Program-made: the position numbers and the translations under genes
Source of the DNA: Planctobacterium marinum
GTDB lineage: Bacteria > Pseudomonadota > Gammaproteobacteria > Enterobacterales > Alteromonadaceae
Assembly (NCBI RefSeq): GCF_020687805.1
Contig: NZ_JAJEWQ010000001.1
Location: 901,232-965,231, forward strand
Direction: 5' to 3'
Length of the DNA stretch: 64,000 nt
In this document: positions 1 through 10,021 of the stretch, piece after piece
How positions within the stretch are numbered: the stretch's first letter is position 1
Layout: every line of letters begins with the position of its first letter
Notes under the pieces: model-generated
Database searches by the model: none
Told to the model about the DNA's origin: nothing
The model's input: the letters and a program-made list of their open reading frames with translations, nothing else

Positions 1-1
1 A

Positions 2-370
2 TCACAATATAACACCCCCACCAAATTGCAATTATCCTCGGCAGGCAAACTTGAACTCATTGATACGCCAGATATCGCCTACTGCAAAGCATCTGGTGAC
101 TATGTGGAGCTGCATTTGAAAAATCACCATGAAAAACTGTTTTCAGGTTCGTTAAAACAACTGGAAAACTTGCTACCTGATACCTTTTTAAGAGTACACC
201 GGTCCTATCTGGTGAACCTGAATGAAGTGACATCATTGTTTTCTGAAAAACACAGCGAAAGCCCGCAACACTTTTTAGTTTTAAGCTCAAATCAGCATGT
301 GCCCGTTAGCCGAAGACTGTTACCCCTGGTAAGAGACTCGTTGAAGTCAACGGCTATTTTAAGTAATTGA
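2..370 (+). CDS. LytTR-type DNA-binding response regulator, C-terminal part (5' end outside window)
   Basis: The frame is open to the left edge of the window, so the visible ~122 residues are only the C-terminal part of a longer protein. They form a LytTR DNA-binding domain: an initial strand, the stretch 'IAYCKASGDYVELHL', then 'FLRVHRSYLVNL', the hallmark of this family, and 'VPVSRRLLPLV'. LytTR proteins usually carry an N-terminal receiver and act as transcription regulators downstream of membrane histidine kinases; neither receiver nor kinase is visible here. The TGA stop directly abuts the stop codon of the convergent DUF922 gene with no spacer. Confidence 0.85.
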   Translation, partial: SQYNTPTKLQLSSAGKLELIDTPDIAYCKASGDYVELHLKNHHEKLFSGSLKQLENLLPDTFLRVHRSYLVNLNEVTSLFSEKHSESPQHFLVLSSNQHVPVSRRLLPLVRDSLKSTAILSN

Positions 371-976
371 TCACGGCTCCCGGCGACCGGTTATCACTGC
401 GCCCTGAGTTTTGCCGTGTTGGGTTTCTGCATCATATTGTTTATTTAGTTGCTGATACTGGTTGATAATGGCATTTACTCGCTCATTGACAGCCACCTGC
501 AATGCCTGGCAATCGGCAAAAATGTTAGGCTGTGACAGGAAATCATCAATGGCATTGGCCGCGTCAATTCCCAACGCCTGATGCCCTAATTCATGTTGCA
601 GCAAAGCATCGTAAAACCGCGAAAACTGTGCGCTCAATTCGGTGTCATCTGCCTGTCCTTCAAGTTGCGGCAGCGTGATCACAATGGCCAGTTCGACACT
701 GCGATCATTGACATAACAGCCGCCTGATAAATGTCGAAAACGATACAGAGGATTAATGTTCCACTGTGTTTTACCGTACCAGTGGCGGTTGTGCTTCTGG
801 ATAGGAGTACTGGCTCGCATGGCTTCCTGCAGTGTTTGTCCGGGTAACGGGTTCACTGCATAATGTCGGATTTCCTGGCTTTGTTTTACTGTTGCTAAAA
901 CCGGGTTAAATGGCGCTACTACACTACAAAGCAGCACAACCAGGCACCGAACTCTTGCTAAGCGTTTTCTGATCAC
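371..976 (-). CDS. DUF922 family secreted zinc metalloprotease (predicted)
   Basis: This is a 201-residue protein with an N-terminal hydrophobic signal segment (residues ~8-29, ending near 'NPVLA'), so it is probably exported to the periplasm. Residues ~168-172 carry an HELGH zinc-protease motif, preceded by 'RFYDALLQ'. This pattern and the upstream 'YVNDRSVELAIVITLP' strand match the DUF922 family of predicted Zn-dependent proteases; no substrate is known. It starts at GTG 976, six bases after the recD stop, with AAGGT-like sequence inside the recD end as ribosome binding site. It therefore looks like the last gene of the recCBD operon. Catalytic activity is inferred only from the motif. Confidence 0.75.
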   Translation of the reverse strand: MIRKRLARVRCLVVLLCSVVAPFNPVLATVKQSQEIRHYAVNPLPGQTLQEAMRASTPIQKHNRHWYGKTQWNINPLYRFRHLSGGCYVNDRSVELAIVITLPQLEGQADDTELSAQFSRFYDALLQHELGHQALGIDAANAIDDFLSQPNIFADCQALQVAVNERVNAIINQYQQLNKQYDAETQHGKTQGAVITGRREP

Positions 977-982
977 CTTCGA

Positions 983-2911
983 CTAACCTTTATTTGCCAA
1001 TGCAAAGGCCAGCCCGGATGCCCGCAGACATCGTTGTTGCACCGCCTGTACAACTGCTGTTTCATCGCAAAACAGCATAAAACTACTCCGGGCACGGGTA
1101 ACCCCCGTGTACAGTAATTCCCGATTGACCCGACCTTTTTCACCGGCCACAGACTCGGGTAAACACATCAATACATGCGCAAATTCCGATCCCTGGCTTT
1201 TGTGGGTCGTCATCGCATATAAGGTTTCATGTGAGGGCAACTGAGCGGGTAACAAGCTGCGAAACCCCTGTTCAGAATCCACAAACCATACCCGCAACAG
1301 GTCATCCTCATGTTGTTTATCACCCCGCATCACGATACCGATATCACCGTTAAACAATCGATTCTGATAATCATTACTGGTGATCATAATTGGCCTGCCG
1401 GCATAAAATTCATCGTCTACAGTAATTCTTTCGGCCTTCATCAACGCCTTGTGAATCAGAGAATTCAGCGTCTGCACTCCCCATTTTCCTTTGCGCTGAA
1501 CTGCCAACACCTGCCATTGCGAGAGCACCTCAAAAGCCTTGCCAACAGCCCCTTCGTCAACGGCATCATGCAATCTTTCAAAGTGAGGCAAAATAGCCCT
1601 AATAAAATCCTGGTGATTGGCAGCAAATTGCCAGACAACATCATCACGCGATGATCTAAGTACATTTACTGTTTGCGATGTATCGCCGCTGTTAATGGCT
1701 TTAGCCAATGCACCGATACCGCTATCCGCGCCAAATCGCCAACTCTTTTGCAGATATACGATGTTATTAATAAAGGGGCTATGTACGGTTTCCGAAGCCT
1801 GTTGTTGTGCAGTAAGCAAAGCTGGCTGACGGGTCACGGCACTCAATTGCTGCAGCGCGTCAGGGGAATAAAAATTGCGCCCCGCTTTGAGGCTACATAG
1901 ATCAGAAAATACCGAACCCACTTCCACGGATGCTAACTGATGACTATCACCCAGCAAAATCAACCGGCAGTGTTGCGGTAATGCGGCCAGCATTTTCGCC
2001 AGTAACGGCATATCAATCATTGATGCCTCATCCACCACTAACACATCCACGTTGAGGGGATGCTGACTATTGTGTCGAAAAAACACTGAACCAGGCATTG
2101 GCCCCAGTAAGCGGTGAATGGTGCTACATTCTGATGGAATGTTAGTGGAATTACTGGGCAGTTTTGCGATTGCACCGGAAACGGATTCCGTCAGGCGGGC
2201 AGCAGCTTTTCCTGTTGGTGCCACCATTTTAATAATGGGTTGCTTGCCGCCCTGCTGTCGACTTAGCTCACACAAAGACCACAGTATGCGTACCACTGTC
2301 GTGGTTTTCCCGGTGCCGGGACCACCCGCGATTACCGCAACGCCGCGCAGGCAAGCCAGCGCTACCGCGGTTTTCTGCCAGTTAATCTCCTCATCTTCGG
2401 TAACTGATGAATAAAGTTGCTGCAGGCAGTCGGCGACAGCCTGTTCGCTGTAGGGTGTTGCAGCGAGTGTCGTCAACTTCTCAGCTATCAGGTACTCGTA
2501 TTGCCAATATCGGCTGAGATACAAGCGGTTCTGCGCTAATTTAAATAACCCTGACTGCTGCACAGCACTCTCTGTAAATAGTTGCTTTATTTTTTGCGCT
2601 TCAGGGAAAATGAAATCGGGTAAAAAAGGTTGCTGAATTAACGTTAAATCCAGGCACACATGCTGCTGACCTAATTGTTCGCTGAGCAGAGCTGCGGTCA
2701 TCGCCAGTAACATTGCGTTGTCATTGGGTGTGTGTAACTCCCCAGAGCCATAGATCTGTTGCACCACATAAATTGCAAAGCTGCGATCAATTTCACGGAT
2801 TTTTTGCCGTTCCAGCAAGCGATTTAACGGCGTCGTAAGGGCGGATTCCTGCCGGGATGAATTGTCATGCTGACGGAGACTGTAACGCCCAGGCTTCACC
2901 ACATTATTCAT
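983..2911 (-). CDS. recD: RecBCD exonuclease V subunit RecD
   Basis: RecD is the 5'-3' helicase subunit of the RecBCD nuclease, which processes double-strand breaks for recombination. The protein is 642 residues, close to the E. coli length (608). Walker A 'GGPGTGKTTT' lies near residue 195, Walker B 'VVDEASMID' follows, and 'TTHKSQGSEF' marks the C-terminal superfamily I helicase motif. The frame is open further upstream to 2986, but that stretch only reads through the recB end. The ATG at 2911 overlaps the recB stop by eight bases (ATGAATAA) and has AAGGAG nine bases upstream, which fixes the start and indicates translational coupling. Confidence 0.96.
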   Translation of the reverse strand: MNNVVKPGRYSLRQHDNSSRQESALTTPLNRLLERQKIREIDRSFAIYVVQQIYGSGELHTPNDNAMLLAMTAALLSEQLGQQHVCLDLTLIQQPFLPDFIFPEAQKIKQLFTESAVQQSGLFKLAQNRLYLSRYWQYEYLIAEKLTTLAATPYSEQAVADCLQQLYSSVTEDEEINWQKTAVALACLRGVAVIAGGPGTGKTTTVVRILWSLCELSRQQGGKQPIIKMVAPTGKAAARLTESVSGAIAKLPSNSTNIPSECSTIHRLLGPMPGSVFFRHNSQHPLNVDVLVVDEASMIDMPLLAKMLAALPQHCRLILLGDSHQLASVEVGSVFSDLCSLKAGRNFYSPDALQQLSAVTRQPALLTAQQQASETVHSPFINNIVYLQKSWRFGADSGIGALAKAINSGDTSQTVNVLRSSRDDVVWQFAANHQDFIRAILPHFERLHDAVDEGAVGKAFEVLSQWQVLAVQRKGKWGVQTLNSLIHKALMKAERITVDDEFYAGRPIMITSNDYQNRLFNGDIGIVMRGDKQHEDDLLRVWFVDSEQGFRSLLPAQLPSHETLYAMTTHKSQGSEFAHVLMCLPESVAGEKGRVNRELLYTGVTRARSSFMLFCDETAVVQAVQQRCLRASGLAFALANKG

Positions 2912-5900
2912 GTTCGAATACTCCTTCAAATAAACTATCCAACGCCAAAATAAGAGATTCAGGAGGTGTAACAGTAAAGACACCACATTCCGGATAATGC
3001 GGGCTCATCCCTCTGAGAAACAAATACTGCGCCCCGCCAATATGGCGTTGATAAGCATAATCCTTCAGTCGATTTTTCAGATAACGATGCAACGCCACTG
3101 AATAGAGTACGGCCTGCAAATAGTAGTCGTGGTGCAACATTACCTGATGCAGTTGCTCGGGTTGGTAATCTTCAGGGGTTTCGCCGAGAAAATTAGATTT
3201 GTAGTCAGCCACAAAAAACTGGCCCCGGTGAAGATAAATCAGATCCAGATAACCTTTTAGCATCCCATTCAGCTGATTCAAATGATAATGACCAGCCAGG
3301 TCTGGTTGCCATGACTGAATTAACGTATTGAATTGTTTAACATTTACCTGATTCAAAGGCAAAAAGAACTCCATTTCAGTTAACTGTTGCCGCCGCGGCA
3401 GATCCCATAAGCGCAATGCCTCTTCGCCACCCGACAAAGGACTTTGCAGGGCCTCGACCAACCAGTCTGTAATGGCTGGGATATCCGATTCCGCCACACT
3501 GTATTTTTCAGCATATGCATGACACTGTGCGGTGATAGTCTCCGGTTTATCAAATTCACAGTGCTCCAGCACTTCATGCAAGAACGACCCGGCAGCCGCC
3601 CCTCTGGTGAAGCGAAAGCGCATAGCCAGCTCCGGGGCCAACACCGGGTGTTCAGACTCCTGCTGTTCGCCAAGACTACCTACCTCATCTGATTGTATCA
3701 CTGCTTCATCGGCGGCCTTTAACTCCTCCTCAACAGCGAGGGACGCCACTTCCAGTTGTCTCGTACGGGATATCGCACTGTAGCTGGTCAACAACCAGGT
3801 TTGCTGAATGCCTTTTTGCAACTGTTTACAGGACAACGACTGTGTATCTGACGAAACGGGTGTAAAAGCATGTACCTCTTCCAGTTGAGCCTTACTCACA
3901 AGGTCAATGTTTACCGGTTGACCTTGCAACCGCTGCTCAATACGCATAATAATTTGCGCGGCCAGTGACGCCTGGTCAGTCTCAAAATCCAAAAGACGTC
4001 CGATAGCCGTAGAGGCAAAACCGGAGGTACCGCTTCTTGCTGACAAAGTATTGTTCCATACCCCTAACCAGCAGTGAAATTCAGCCCGGGTTACCGCAAC
4101 ATAAAACAATCGGATATCTTCAGCTAAACGCTCCTGTTGTTGTCGGGTTTTCAATGTTTCGTCATTTTCAATATTGTATTGAAGCCCTTGCTCTTCATCG
4201 TGGTAGAAGCCGCCACCACTGTCTTTGAAACGACTGGTAAAGGGCAACATAACTATCGGATATTGCAGTCCTTTGGAAGCGTGAATGGTACACACCTGCA
4301 CCAGGTTTTGATCGGTGTCCAGGCGCCATTGCGTGCCCTCAATACCATCCGCTGCAAGCAAGTCGGGATTGGCAATGCGTTCTTCAAACCACAATATCAG
4401 CGGAGTTTTACCTTCTACCCGACCACTTTGAAATTGCAGGATTTCATTAAGGTGTCGCAAATCCGTTACACAGCGATGATGCTCCGGGTTATGTGCCATA
4501 ATGCGCTTGTATAGTTCGAACGCCTGAAATACATATTCCAGCGCGGCCATTACGCCTTGCCATGACCAGATTTCAAAAGCGCGATTAAATGTTTGCAGAA
4601 CCGATTGCCATTGCATGACATTCTGATTCAATGTCATCAGTTCATCCTGTTCGTAGGCAAACAGACCGTCCAACAATGCTGCTTTAATGGCGGTTTCAGA
4701 CTTGTAACCTACAATGGCTTTTAACAGCAGTAACAAACTGTAGGCCACCGGACTTTTTAACACCGTATCCTTGCGCAAAAACACGCTGTCTATCTGCCGC
4801 TGGCGCAGTGCCTGTTGAATCAGTTGCGCTTCAAACCTGTCCCTAACCAGCACACAAATATCAGAGGCGGCAATTGCCTGACCGTCAATCTGCATTTTCG
4901 CCAGATAAGTACTTATCTGATTGGCGCAGACCTGAGCCATATCGTGAGAACTCTGGCCCCATTTTACAGCCACAGGTATGCCTTTTTTATCCACACTATC
5001 GGGTAAAACCGCCAATTGCATTGCCGGTACCATTGCACCATCCAGCAAGACTGGTTTTGCCTGTTTACCGGCTTCAACAGCATGAAACGGCATATCTTCG
5101 TGCATAAATCCGCTTTGACTTTGGGCAAATAATTGATTCACCGAGGCCACCAGTTGCGGTTGAGAGCGCCAGTTGGTAGACAAGGTATAGCGGGACATTT
5201 CAGGGACAAAATGTCTCGCCGACAGGTAAGTATGAATATCGCCGCCACGAAAACTGTAAATAGCCTGTTTAGGATCACCTATCATGATCAGCGCGCGATG
5301 CTGCGATGCTGCATCGTGTGCATACAAGGCCTTAAAAATAGCAAACTGAGTTTCATCGGTATCCTGAAACTCATCCACTAACGCCACCGGATATTTATCC
5401 TGAAGGAGCGTTTTCAGGTGCTGTTGTGCTTGCCTGGAATCCTCCGACAGGGCTAAATGCAACCGCGTTAACAGGTCATCCGGACTCAGTTCGGCATTTT
5501 GTTGCTTTTGTTTTTGCAAATGATTGCGAAAAAACAACAGCGCATCCCAAAAGAAATACTGTTGCCGGGCACTGCTGACCCTGGCTTCCTGTTCAGCCAA
5601 ATTTTCAAAACGCGAAAAGGCGCTTGTATCAATTTCCGCAGACGACTTTTTGCGGGCTTTTTCAACCTTGTCAGGTGACAAAGTTAACCAACCATCATTC
5701 CCTAAATCCGGTACAGCCGCTTCGCCGGCGGCGAACAGTGCCATCCCTTCTAAAAATGCAGCCTTACTGATTTTCGACCTCGCGTTAAGGTCTGCCTCTG
5801 CTAACATCCGCGAAATTTGTTTTTCCTGCCACCAGCTTTTCGTTTCCCGTAAAGCCTCATCATACCCCTGTTGTACTTTGTGCCACTGTTGGTGGAGCGC

Positions 5901-6506
5901 TTCCGGGTTTGCGTCGCCGATATCCCGAAATAATACCGGGCGCATCTGTTGAATCAGATTTTCAGGTTTCGGACATTGTTTTAAATACCAGCGCAATGTC
6001 GCTTCCGATAATCCGGCCACGCGGATACGCCAATAGTCGCTACTGGCCTTTTTCAGCAAGGCGCTGTCATCCAGAGACAATGTTTCCTGCCAGGCTGCAC
6101 CACTTTCAAAGGCATGTTCACTTAATACTCGCTGGCAAAATCCATGAATAGTAAACACGCTGGCCAGGTCCATTTCCTGAGACGCGATGAGTAAACGCTG
6201 CTGCGCCAGCGCCCTGTCCGGTAAAACATCAATTAATGTCTGGATGAACTCATCATCGCTTTGTCCCAGAACAAAATCTCGCCAGGCCTGACGAATTCGG
6301 GCCAAAATACGATCTTTGAGTTCCGCTGTCGCAGCATTGGTAAAAGTCAGAATGAGAATTTGAGCCACGTTCAGTGGCTGACATTGGTGCCCCAGGATCA
6401 GTCGCAAATACAGATTGCTGATGGTATAGGTTTTACCGGTACCGGCACTGGCTTCAATCAGTGCATTCTGATCTAATGGAAATGTCGTGATATCCAGTTT
6501 TTTCAT
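2904..6506 (-). CDS. recB: RecBCD exonuclease V subunit RecB (helicase-nuclease)
   Basis: RecB is the 3'-5' helicase and only nuclease subunit of RecBCD. It has 1200 residues (E. coli 1180). UvrD-type helicase motifs are visible in order: Walker A 'ASAGTGKTY' at residues 19-27, 'VDEFQDTDETQF', 'GDPKQAIYSFRGGD', 'TIHASKGLQYP', and 'RLFYVAVTRAE'. The C-terminal nuclease domain has 'GSFLHEVLE' and the 'VADYKSN' metal/catalytic signature. The start at ATG 6506 overlaps the recC stop by four bases (ATGA) and has AGGGAG eight bases upstream. An ATG six bases earlier is too close to that site. Confidence 0.97.
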   Translation of the reverse strand: MKKLDITTFPLDQNALIEASAGTGKTYTISNLYLRLILGHQCQPLNVAQILILTFTNAATAELKDRILARIRQAWRDFVLGQSDDEFIQTLIDVLPDRALAQQRLLIASQEMDLASVFTIHGFCQRVLSEHAFESGAAWQETLSLDDSALLKKASSDYWRIRVAGLSEATLRWYLKQCPKPENLIQQMRPVLFRDIGDANPEALHQQWHKVQQGYDEALRETKSWWQEKQISRMLAEADLNARSKISKAAFLEGMALFAAGEAAVPDLGNDGWLTLSPDKVEKARKKSSAEIDTSAFSRFENLAEQEARVSSARQQYFFWDALLFFRNHLQKQKQQNAELSPDDLLTRLHLALSEDSRQAQQHLKTLLQDKYPVALVDEFQDTDETQFAIFKALYAHDAASQHRALIMIGDPKQAIYSFRGGDIHTYLSARHFVPEMSRYTLSTNWRSQPQLVASVNQLFAQSQSGFMHEDMPFHAVEAGKQAKPVLLDGAMVPAMQLAVLPDSVDKKGIPVAVKWGQSSHDMAQVCANQISTYLAKMQIDGQAIAASDICVLVRDRFEAQLIQQALRQRQIDSVFLRKDTVLKSPVAYSLLLLLKAIVGYKSETAIKAALLDGLFAYEQDELMTLNQNVMQWQSVLQTFNRAFEIWSWQGVMAALEYVFQAFELYKRIMAHNPEHHRCVTDLRHLNEILQFQSGRVEGKTPLILWFEERIANPDLLAADGIEGTQWRLDTDQNLVQVCTIHASKGLQYPIVMLPFTSRFKDSGGGFYHDEEQGLQYNIENDETLKTRQQQERLAEDIRLFYVAVTRAEFHCWLGVWNNTLSARSGTSGFASTAIGRLLDFETDQASLAAQIIMRIEQRLQGQPVNIDLVSKAQLEEVHAFTPVSSDTQSLSCKQLQKGIQQTWLLTSYSAISRTRQLEVASLAVEEELKAADEAVIQSDEVGSLGEQQESEHPVLAPELAMRFRFTRGAAAGSFLHEVLEHCEFDKPETITAQCHAYAEKYSVAESDIPAITDWLVEALQSPLSGGEEALRLWDLPRRQQLTEMEFFLPLNQVNVKQFNTLIQSWQPDLAGHYHLNQLNGMLKGYLDLIYLHRGQFFVADYKSNFLGETPEDYQPEQLHQVMLHHDYYLQAVLYSVALHRYLKNRLKDYAYQRHIGGAQYLFLRGMSPHYPECGVFTVTPPESLILALDSLFEGVFEHE

Positions 6507-9500
6507 TGCCATTGCTCCCTGGCAAGAATGGGTTGAAACAGTTCGTCTGCCAGTTGCGCAAACTCCGGCCAACATTCCTGCAACGCCGGATAAACACGAG
6601 CATTGTGAGGTTCGTCCGCTTCTCCGGGTAAAAACTGGCTGCCGATATAGGCGAAATGGGTTTTCGCCTCATCGTGCGTGTCAGCCCATTGCAGCGCGGT
6701 TTTTGGAAAGAAAGGCAAACAACGCACCTGCCCGACGAGCATAATGGTAATGAGTTTTTGCAATTCCTGACTTGCTTCTTCCATGGTTAAAGGGTCGAAA
6801 AATATGGATTTGTCCAGAGCTAAAAACCAACCTTTACTCTGGCGCTGTGCGGCAGCACAGTACAAACACCAGGTCATCCAACAGCTTAACCGGTCTGTGG
6901 CGCTGAGTTTGCCGGGCCGGTACAATATCATATCGTTGTTAGGCGCCAACGGTATCGCGCCCTGCAGTTCAACATTTACCCCCAGTACCGCAACCTGAGT
7001 AAAAATCCATTGGCTGTTCAGTTGGGTATCAGCCTTGCCCGTGATAGCTTCTAATTTGGATTTGAGTAATTGCGCCCGATCACTGAGTTCGCTTTGCTCC
7101 AATAACTTCAGGTTACCGATGGGCAATTGCCCTTGCTGCTCAAGAGCCAGCAACACAGAAGACTCAGAAGATCCTTGCAGCAATTGCTGTGTTGCCTGAT
7201 ACCGGGCCAGATTATCCAGATACAATGGCTCATCATCATGTAGCCCTTCCTGCAAGCTCGGAAACTGCGTTTTCCAGTAACTTTTGAACCAGGCCCGCAC
7301 CGGATTGCGATAAAACTGTATCAAACCGGACAAGTCTGACTGTTGATTTGCCGCTAACAGGGCCTGTATTTCAGGGTAATCCTCAAGCCACTTTGTCAGC
7401 GCAGCGATGTCCAGTTGCGATGCGCGACAGAAGCTTACCGGCACAGGCTGTTGTTGCAGCGTATCGGCGACCTCAAACATGGTCTTGTCGTAGGATTGCG
7501 GCTGCTTCGCTGAAAAATAGCTTTTATCCCAGGGTTGCAATGGATGTGTTTTGAAAATATGTGCCCTGATGGCCTGCTCAGCGTCATCCACACTGCGCAC
7601 CATATCGGCTTCCAAACAGGCTGTTTGCTGGCAATAAGCCAATAACTCCGACACTAAAATAGACGGCTCTTTGACTTCATTGCTCTTGTCATCCCGCCCC
7701 TGATAACTGAGGTAAAACTTATTTCGGGCTGATAACATGGCTTCCAAAAACAGGTAGCGATCATCCAGACGGCGGGAACGGTCGCCTTTGCGAGGTTGTG
7801 AACGACTGACCAAATCAAAACTGATCGGTGTGGTTTGTCTGGGGTACTCGGGTTCATTCATGCCGAGGATGCAAACGTGCCGGAAAGGAATACTGCGCAT
7901 CGGCATCAGGGTGCAGAAGTTTAGTTTACCGGCTAAAAAGCGCTGTCCTACACCGGACTCATTCAGTGCGTCTTTCAGCATTTCCACAAATACCTGTTGA
8001 CTGACTAAGCCTTGATAATGCTGCCCCTGCCCTTTGAGTTTTGCCACCGTCTCTTTGAGTTTTTGCAAACGATATTCATCGTCGGCTTCAACCTGGTAAA
8101 AACAATCCAGTACTGCCAGCGACTCAGATACTTTTCGCTCCAGCCCATGGGAACATCGACAAAACGCTGTCAACGCACGCAAGTCTTCCACAAAAGCCAG
8201 TAGCAGTCCCAGTGATTCTGTCAGTTGCCCTTCCACTTCATTGAAGGGTAACGTGCCCCCCATCAGCGATTCTTCGCCCGGATGGGCATAACCCGCCAAC
8301 AGGCGTTGCAAACCAAAAACCCAGGTATTTTGTTGCTCTTCCGGCAAGTCCCAGTGTTGCTTTTCCAACCCGGACCAACCCCATCTGACTCCAGCCTGAT
8401 AGCACCAGCGATGAAGTGCCTGTATGTCGTCCTGTTCAATCCCATAACGCGCAGCAATTTCCGGTACTTTGAACAATTCAAACACTTCACTGAGTGTCAT
8501 TCTGGCGTTTTCCAGAGACATCAGCCGCAAAAAGCTCTCCACCAGACTATCTTCCTGTGCCTGGCTACGGTCAGAAATTGCAAAGGGCAAACCGCCTTGC
8601 TGTGCCAGTTCCTTGCTGATCAGTGGCCTGGAAAACACCGCCTCGATAAGCGGCGCATACACGGCCACATCCGGCATCATAACGATAATGTCGCTTAGAT
8701 CACTTACATCACCGTTATCAAACCAGTGACAAATCTGATCCCTCAGCACCTCTAATTCCCGTAATCGGGAATGGGTAGCATGGATCTCAATGGAGTGATC
8801 ATCCTCCCGCAAGATTTGCTTGGCGTGTTTTCCGTTGTTCTTTAACAAATCCGCCACTGACAGCGGCTGTCGGCTTCCCCGAAAACTCAACTGAAAGACC
8901 TCTTTTTGCACCCAACCCAGTAAATGCGATTGTTCGGGTGCCTGGAAAAGATCCTCCTGCAGCGGCTCTAAATCCGTTAACAGGGAAAGAAAATCTCGTC
9001 CGGGTTTACCCCAGGACGCCAGCAATGGATTCCCGACATCAGAAAGCGCAAACGCCTGCTGTTGTCGTATTTGCTGTTTCTCGTCAGGCTCGTCGAACAA
9101 CGATAATTGCTGCTTCTGATACTGTTTGCTGTCGACCACATCCGCCCAATAGTGCTCTGACGGATTAAACCAAAAAATATAAACTTCGCGGCTCTGACTC
9201 AATGCCTGTAAAATTTGCAACTGCTGTACCGGCATCGATGAAATTCCGAATACATACAGCGCTTTATCAACCTGCCCGGTAGCTTTGTTAAGTTGTTCCA
9301 GCAGGGCATCGTGCATATTGGCTCTGTGCCAGGGAGACTCACCCGCCTGCTGTGTAAACTGACTAATTGCCCGCCATAACACAGGTTGCCATGCCTGAGC
9401 GCCAATATTGACATCAGGAAGTTGGTTTTCGCCCCTCTCCCAGGCCTGAATCCACTCGGGTCGATACATCAAATATTGATCGTAGACATCGGCAATTTTC

Positions 9501-9928
9501 GCACTTAATTGGTAGGCCTTAGGCAGTTCAGCTAAATCCGCTTCTGCACTGTCGCCGATGTAATTTTTGACATCTTCAAATTCGGGTTGCGCCAGTAATT
9601 GCGGCAACAGTTGCAGGATTTTCCAGGTTAAAAATTGTTTGTTAAACGCCGACTCATCCGGTAAATCCTCGATACTGGCCTGGTATAATTGCCAGATAAA
9701 ACTGGATGGCAAAGGAAACTCAATATTGGCTGCAATATTGAGGGTGTTGGCGATATTGATCTTTAACCATTGAGACATCCCCGGGCTTTGCACAAGGATG
9801 GTATCAGGTTGCAGTAAGGCCACCAGGTCTGAATCCGAACCTTGTTCTTCAAAGGTTTGCAGCGCCAATTTCTGCAATAGGCTGGCCAGCAGTAATTCCA
9901 TTTTATTTGACTGGATCAGGTGTAGCAT
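6503..9928 (-). CDS. recC: RecBCD exonuclease V subunit RecC
   Basis: RecC is the scaffold and Chi-recognition subunit of RecBCD. The protein has 1141 residues (E. coli 1122). The N-terminus 'MLHLIQSNKMELL' aligns with the E. coli start 'MLRVYHSNRLDVL', so ATG 9928 is preferred over the longer frame to 9970. Family segments include 'HATHSRLRELEVLRDQ', 'MMPDVAVYAPLI', 'FCTLMPMRSIPF' and 'LGMNEPEYPRQ'. As expected, it lacks an intact Walker A motif because RecC is a degenerate helicase. Gene order is recC-recB-recD with four- and eight-base overlaps. The pitrilysin gene ptrA, which separates recC and recB in E. coli, is absent. Confidence 0.96.
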   Translation of the reverse strand: MLHLIQSNKMELLLASLLQKLALQTFEEQGSDSDLVALLQPDTILVQSPGMSQWLKINIANTLNIAANIEFPLPSSFIWQLYQASIEDLPDESAFNKQFLTWKILQLLPQLLAQPEFEDVKNYIGDSAEADLAELPKAYQLSAKIADVYDQYLMYRPEWIQAWERGENQLPDVNIGAQAWQPVLWRAISQFTQQAGESPWHRANMHDALLEQLNKATGQVDKALYVFGISSMPVQQLQILQALSQSREVYIFWFNPSEHYWADVVDSKQYQKQQLSLFDEPDEKQQIRQQQAFALSDVGNPLLASWGKPGRDFLSLLTDLEPLQEDLFQAPEQSHLLGWVQKEVFQLSFRGSRQPLSVADLLKNNGKHAKQILREDDHSIEIHATHSRLRELEVLRDQICHWFDNGDVSDLSDIIVMMPDVAVYAPLIEAVFSRPLISKELAQQGGLPFAISDRSQAQEDSLVESFLRLMSLENARMTLSEVFELFKVPEIAARYGIEQDDIQALHRWCYQAGVRWGWSGLEKQHWDLPEEQQNTWVFGLQRLLAGYAHPGEESLMGGTLPFNEVEGQLTESLGLLLAFVEDLRALTAFCRCSHGLERKVSESLAVLDCFYQVEADDEYRLQKLKETVAKLKGQGQHYQGLVSQQVFVEMLKDALNESGVGQRFLAGKLNFCTLMPMRSIPFRHVCILGMNEPEYPRQTTPISFDLVSRSQPRKGDRSRRLDDRYLFLEAMLSARNKFYLSYQGRDDKSNEVKEPSILVSELLAYCQQTACLEADMVRSVDDAEQAIRAHIFKTHPLQPWDKSYFSAKQPQSYDKTMFEVADTLQQQPVPVSFCRASQLDIAALTKWLEDYPEIQALLAANQQSDLSGLIQFYRNPVRAWFKSYWKTQFPSLQEGLHDDEPLYLDNLARYQATQQLLQGSSESSVLLALEQQGQLPIGNLKLLEQSELSDRAQLLKSKLEAITGKADTQLNSQWIFTQVAVLGVNVELQGAIPLAPNNDMILYRPGKLSATDRLSCWMTWCLYCAAAQRQSKGWFLALDKSIFFDPLTMEEASQELQKLITIMLVGQVRCLPFFPKTALQWADTHDEAKTHFAYIGSQFLPGEADEPHNARVYPALQECWPEFAQLADELFQPILAREQWQ

Positions 9929-10021
9929 CGCGTCGTTTTTCTGAATTATTATAGGCCTAAAGCTTAACACAGCTTTTTGACGAACCAGGTATCTATTCTG
10001 AACAGGCCAATTCTGAATATC

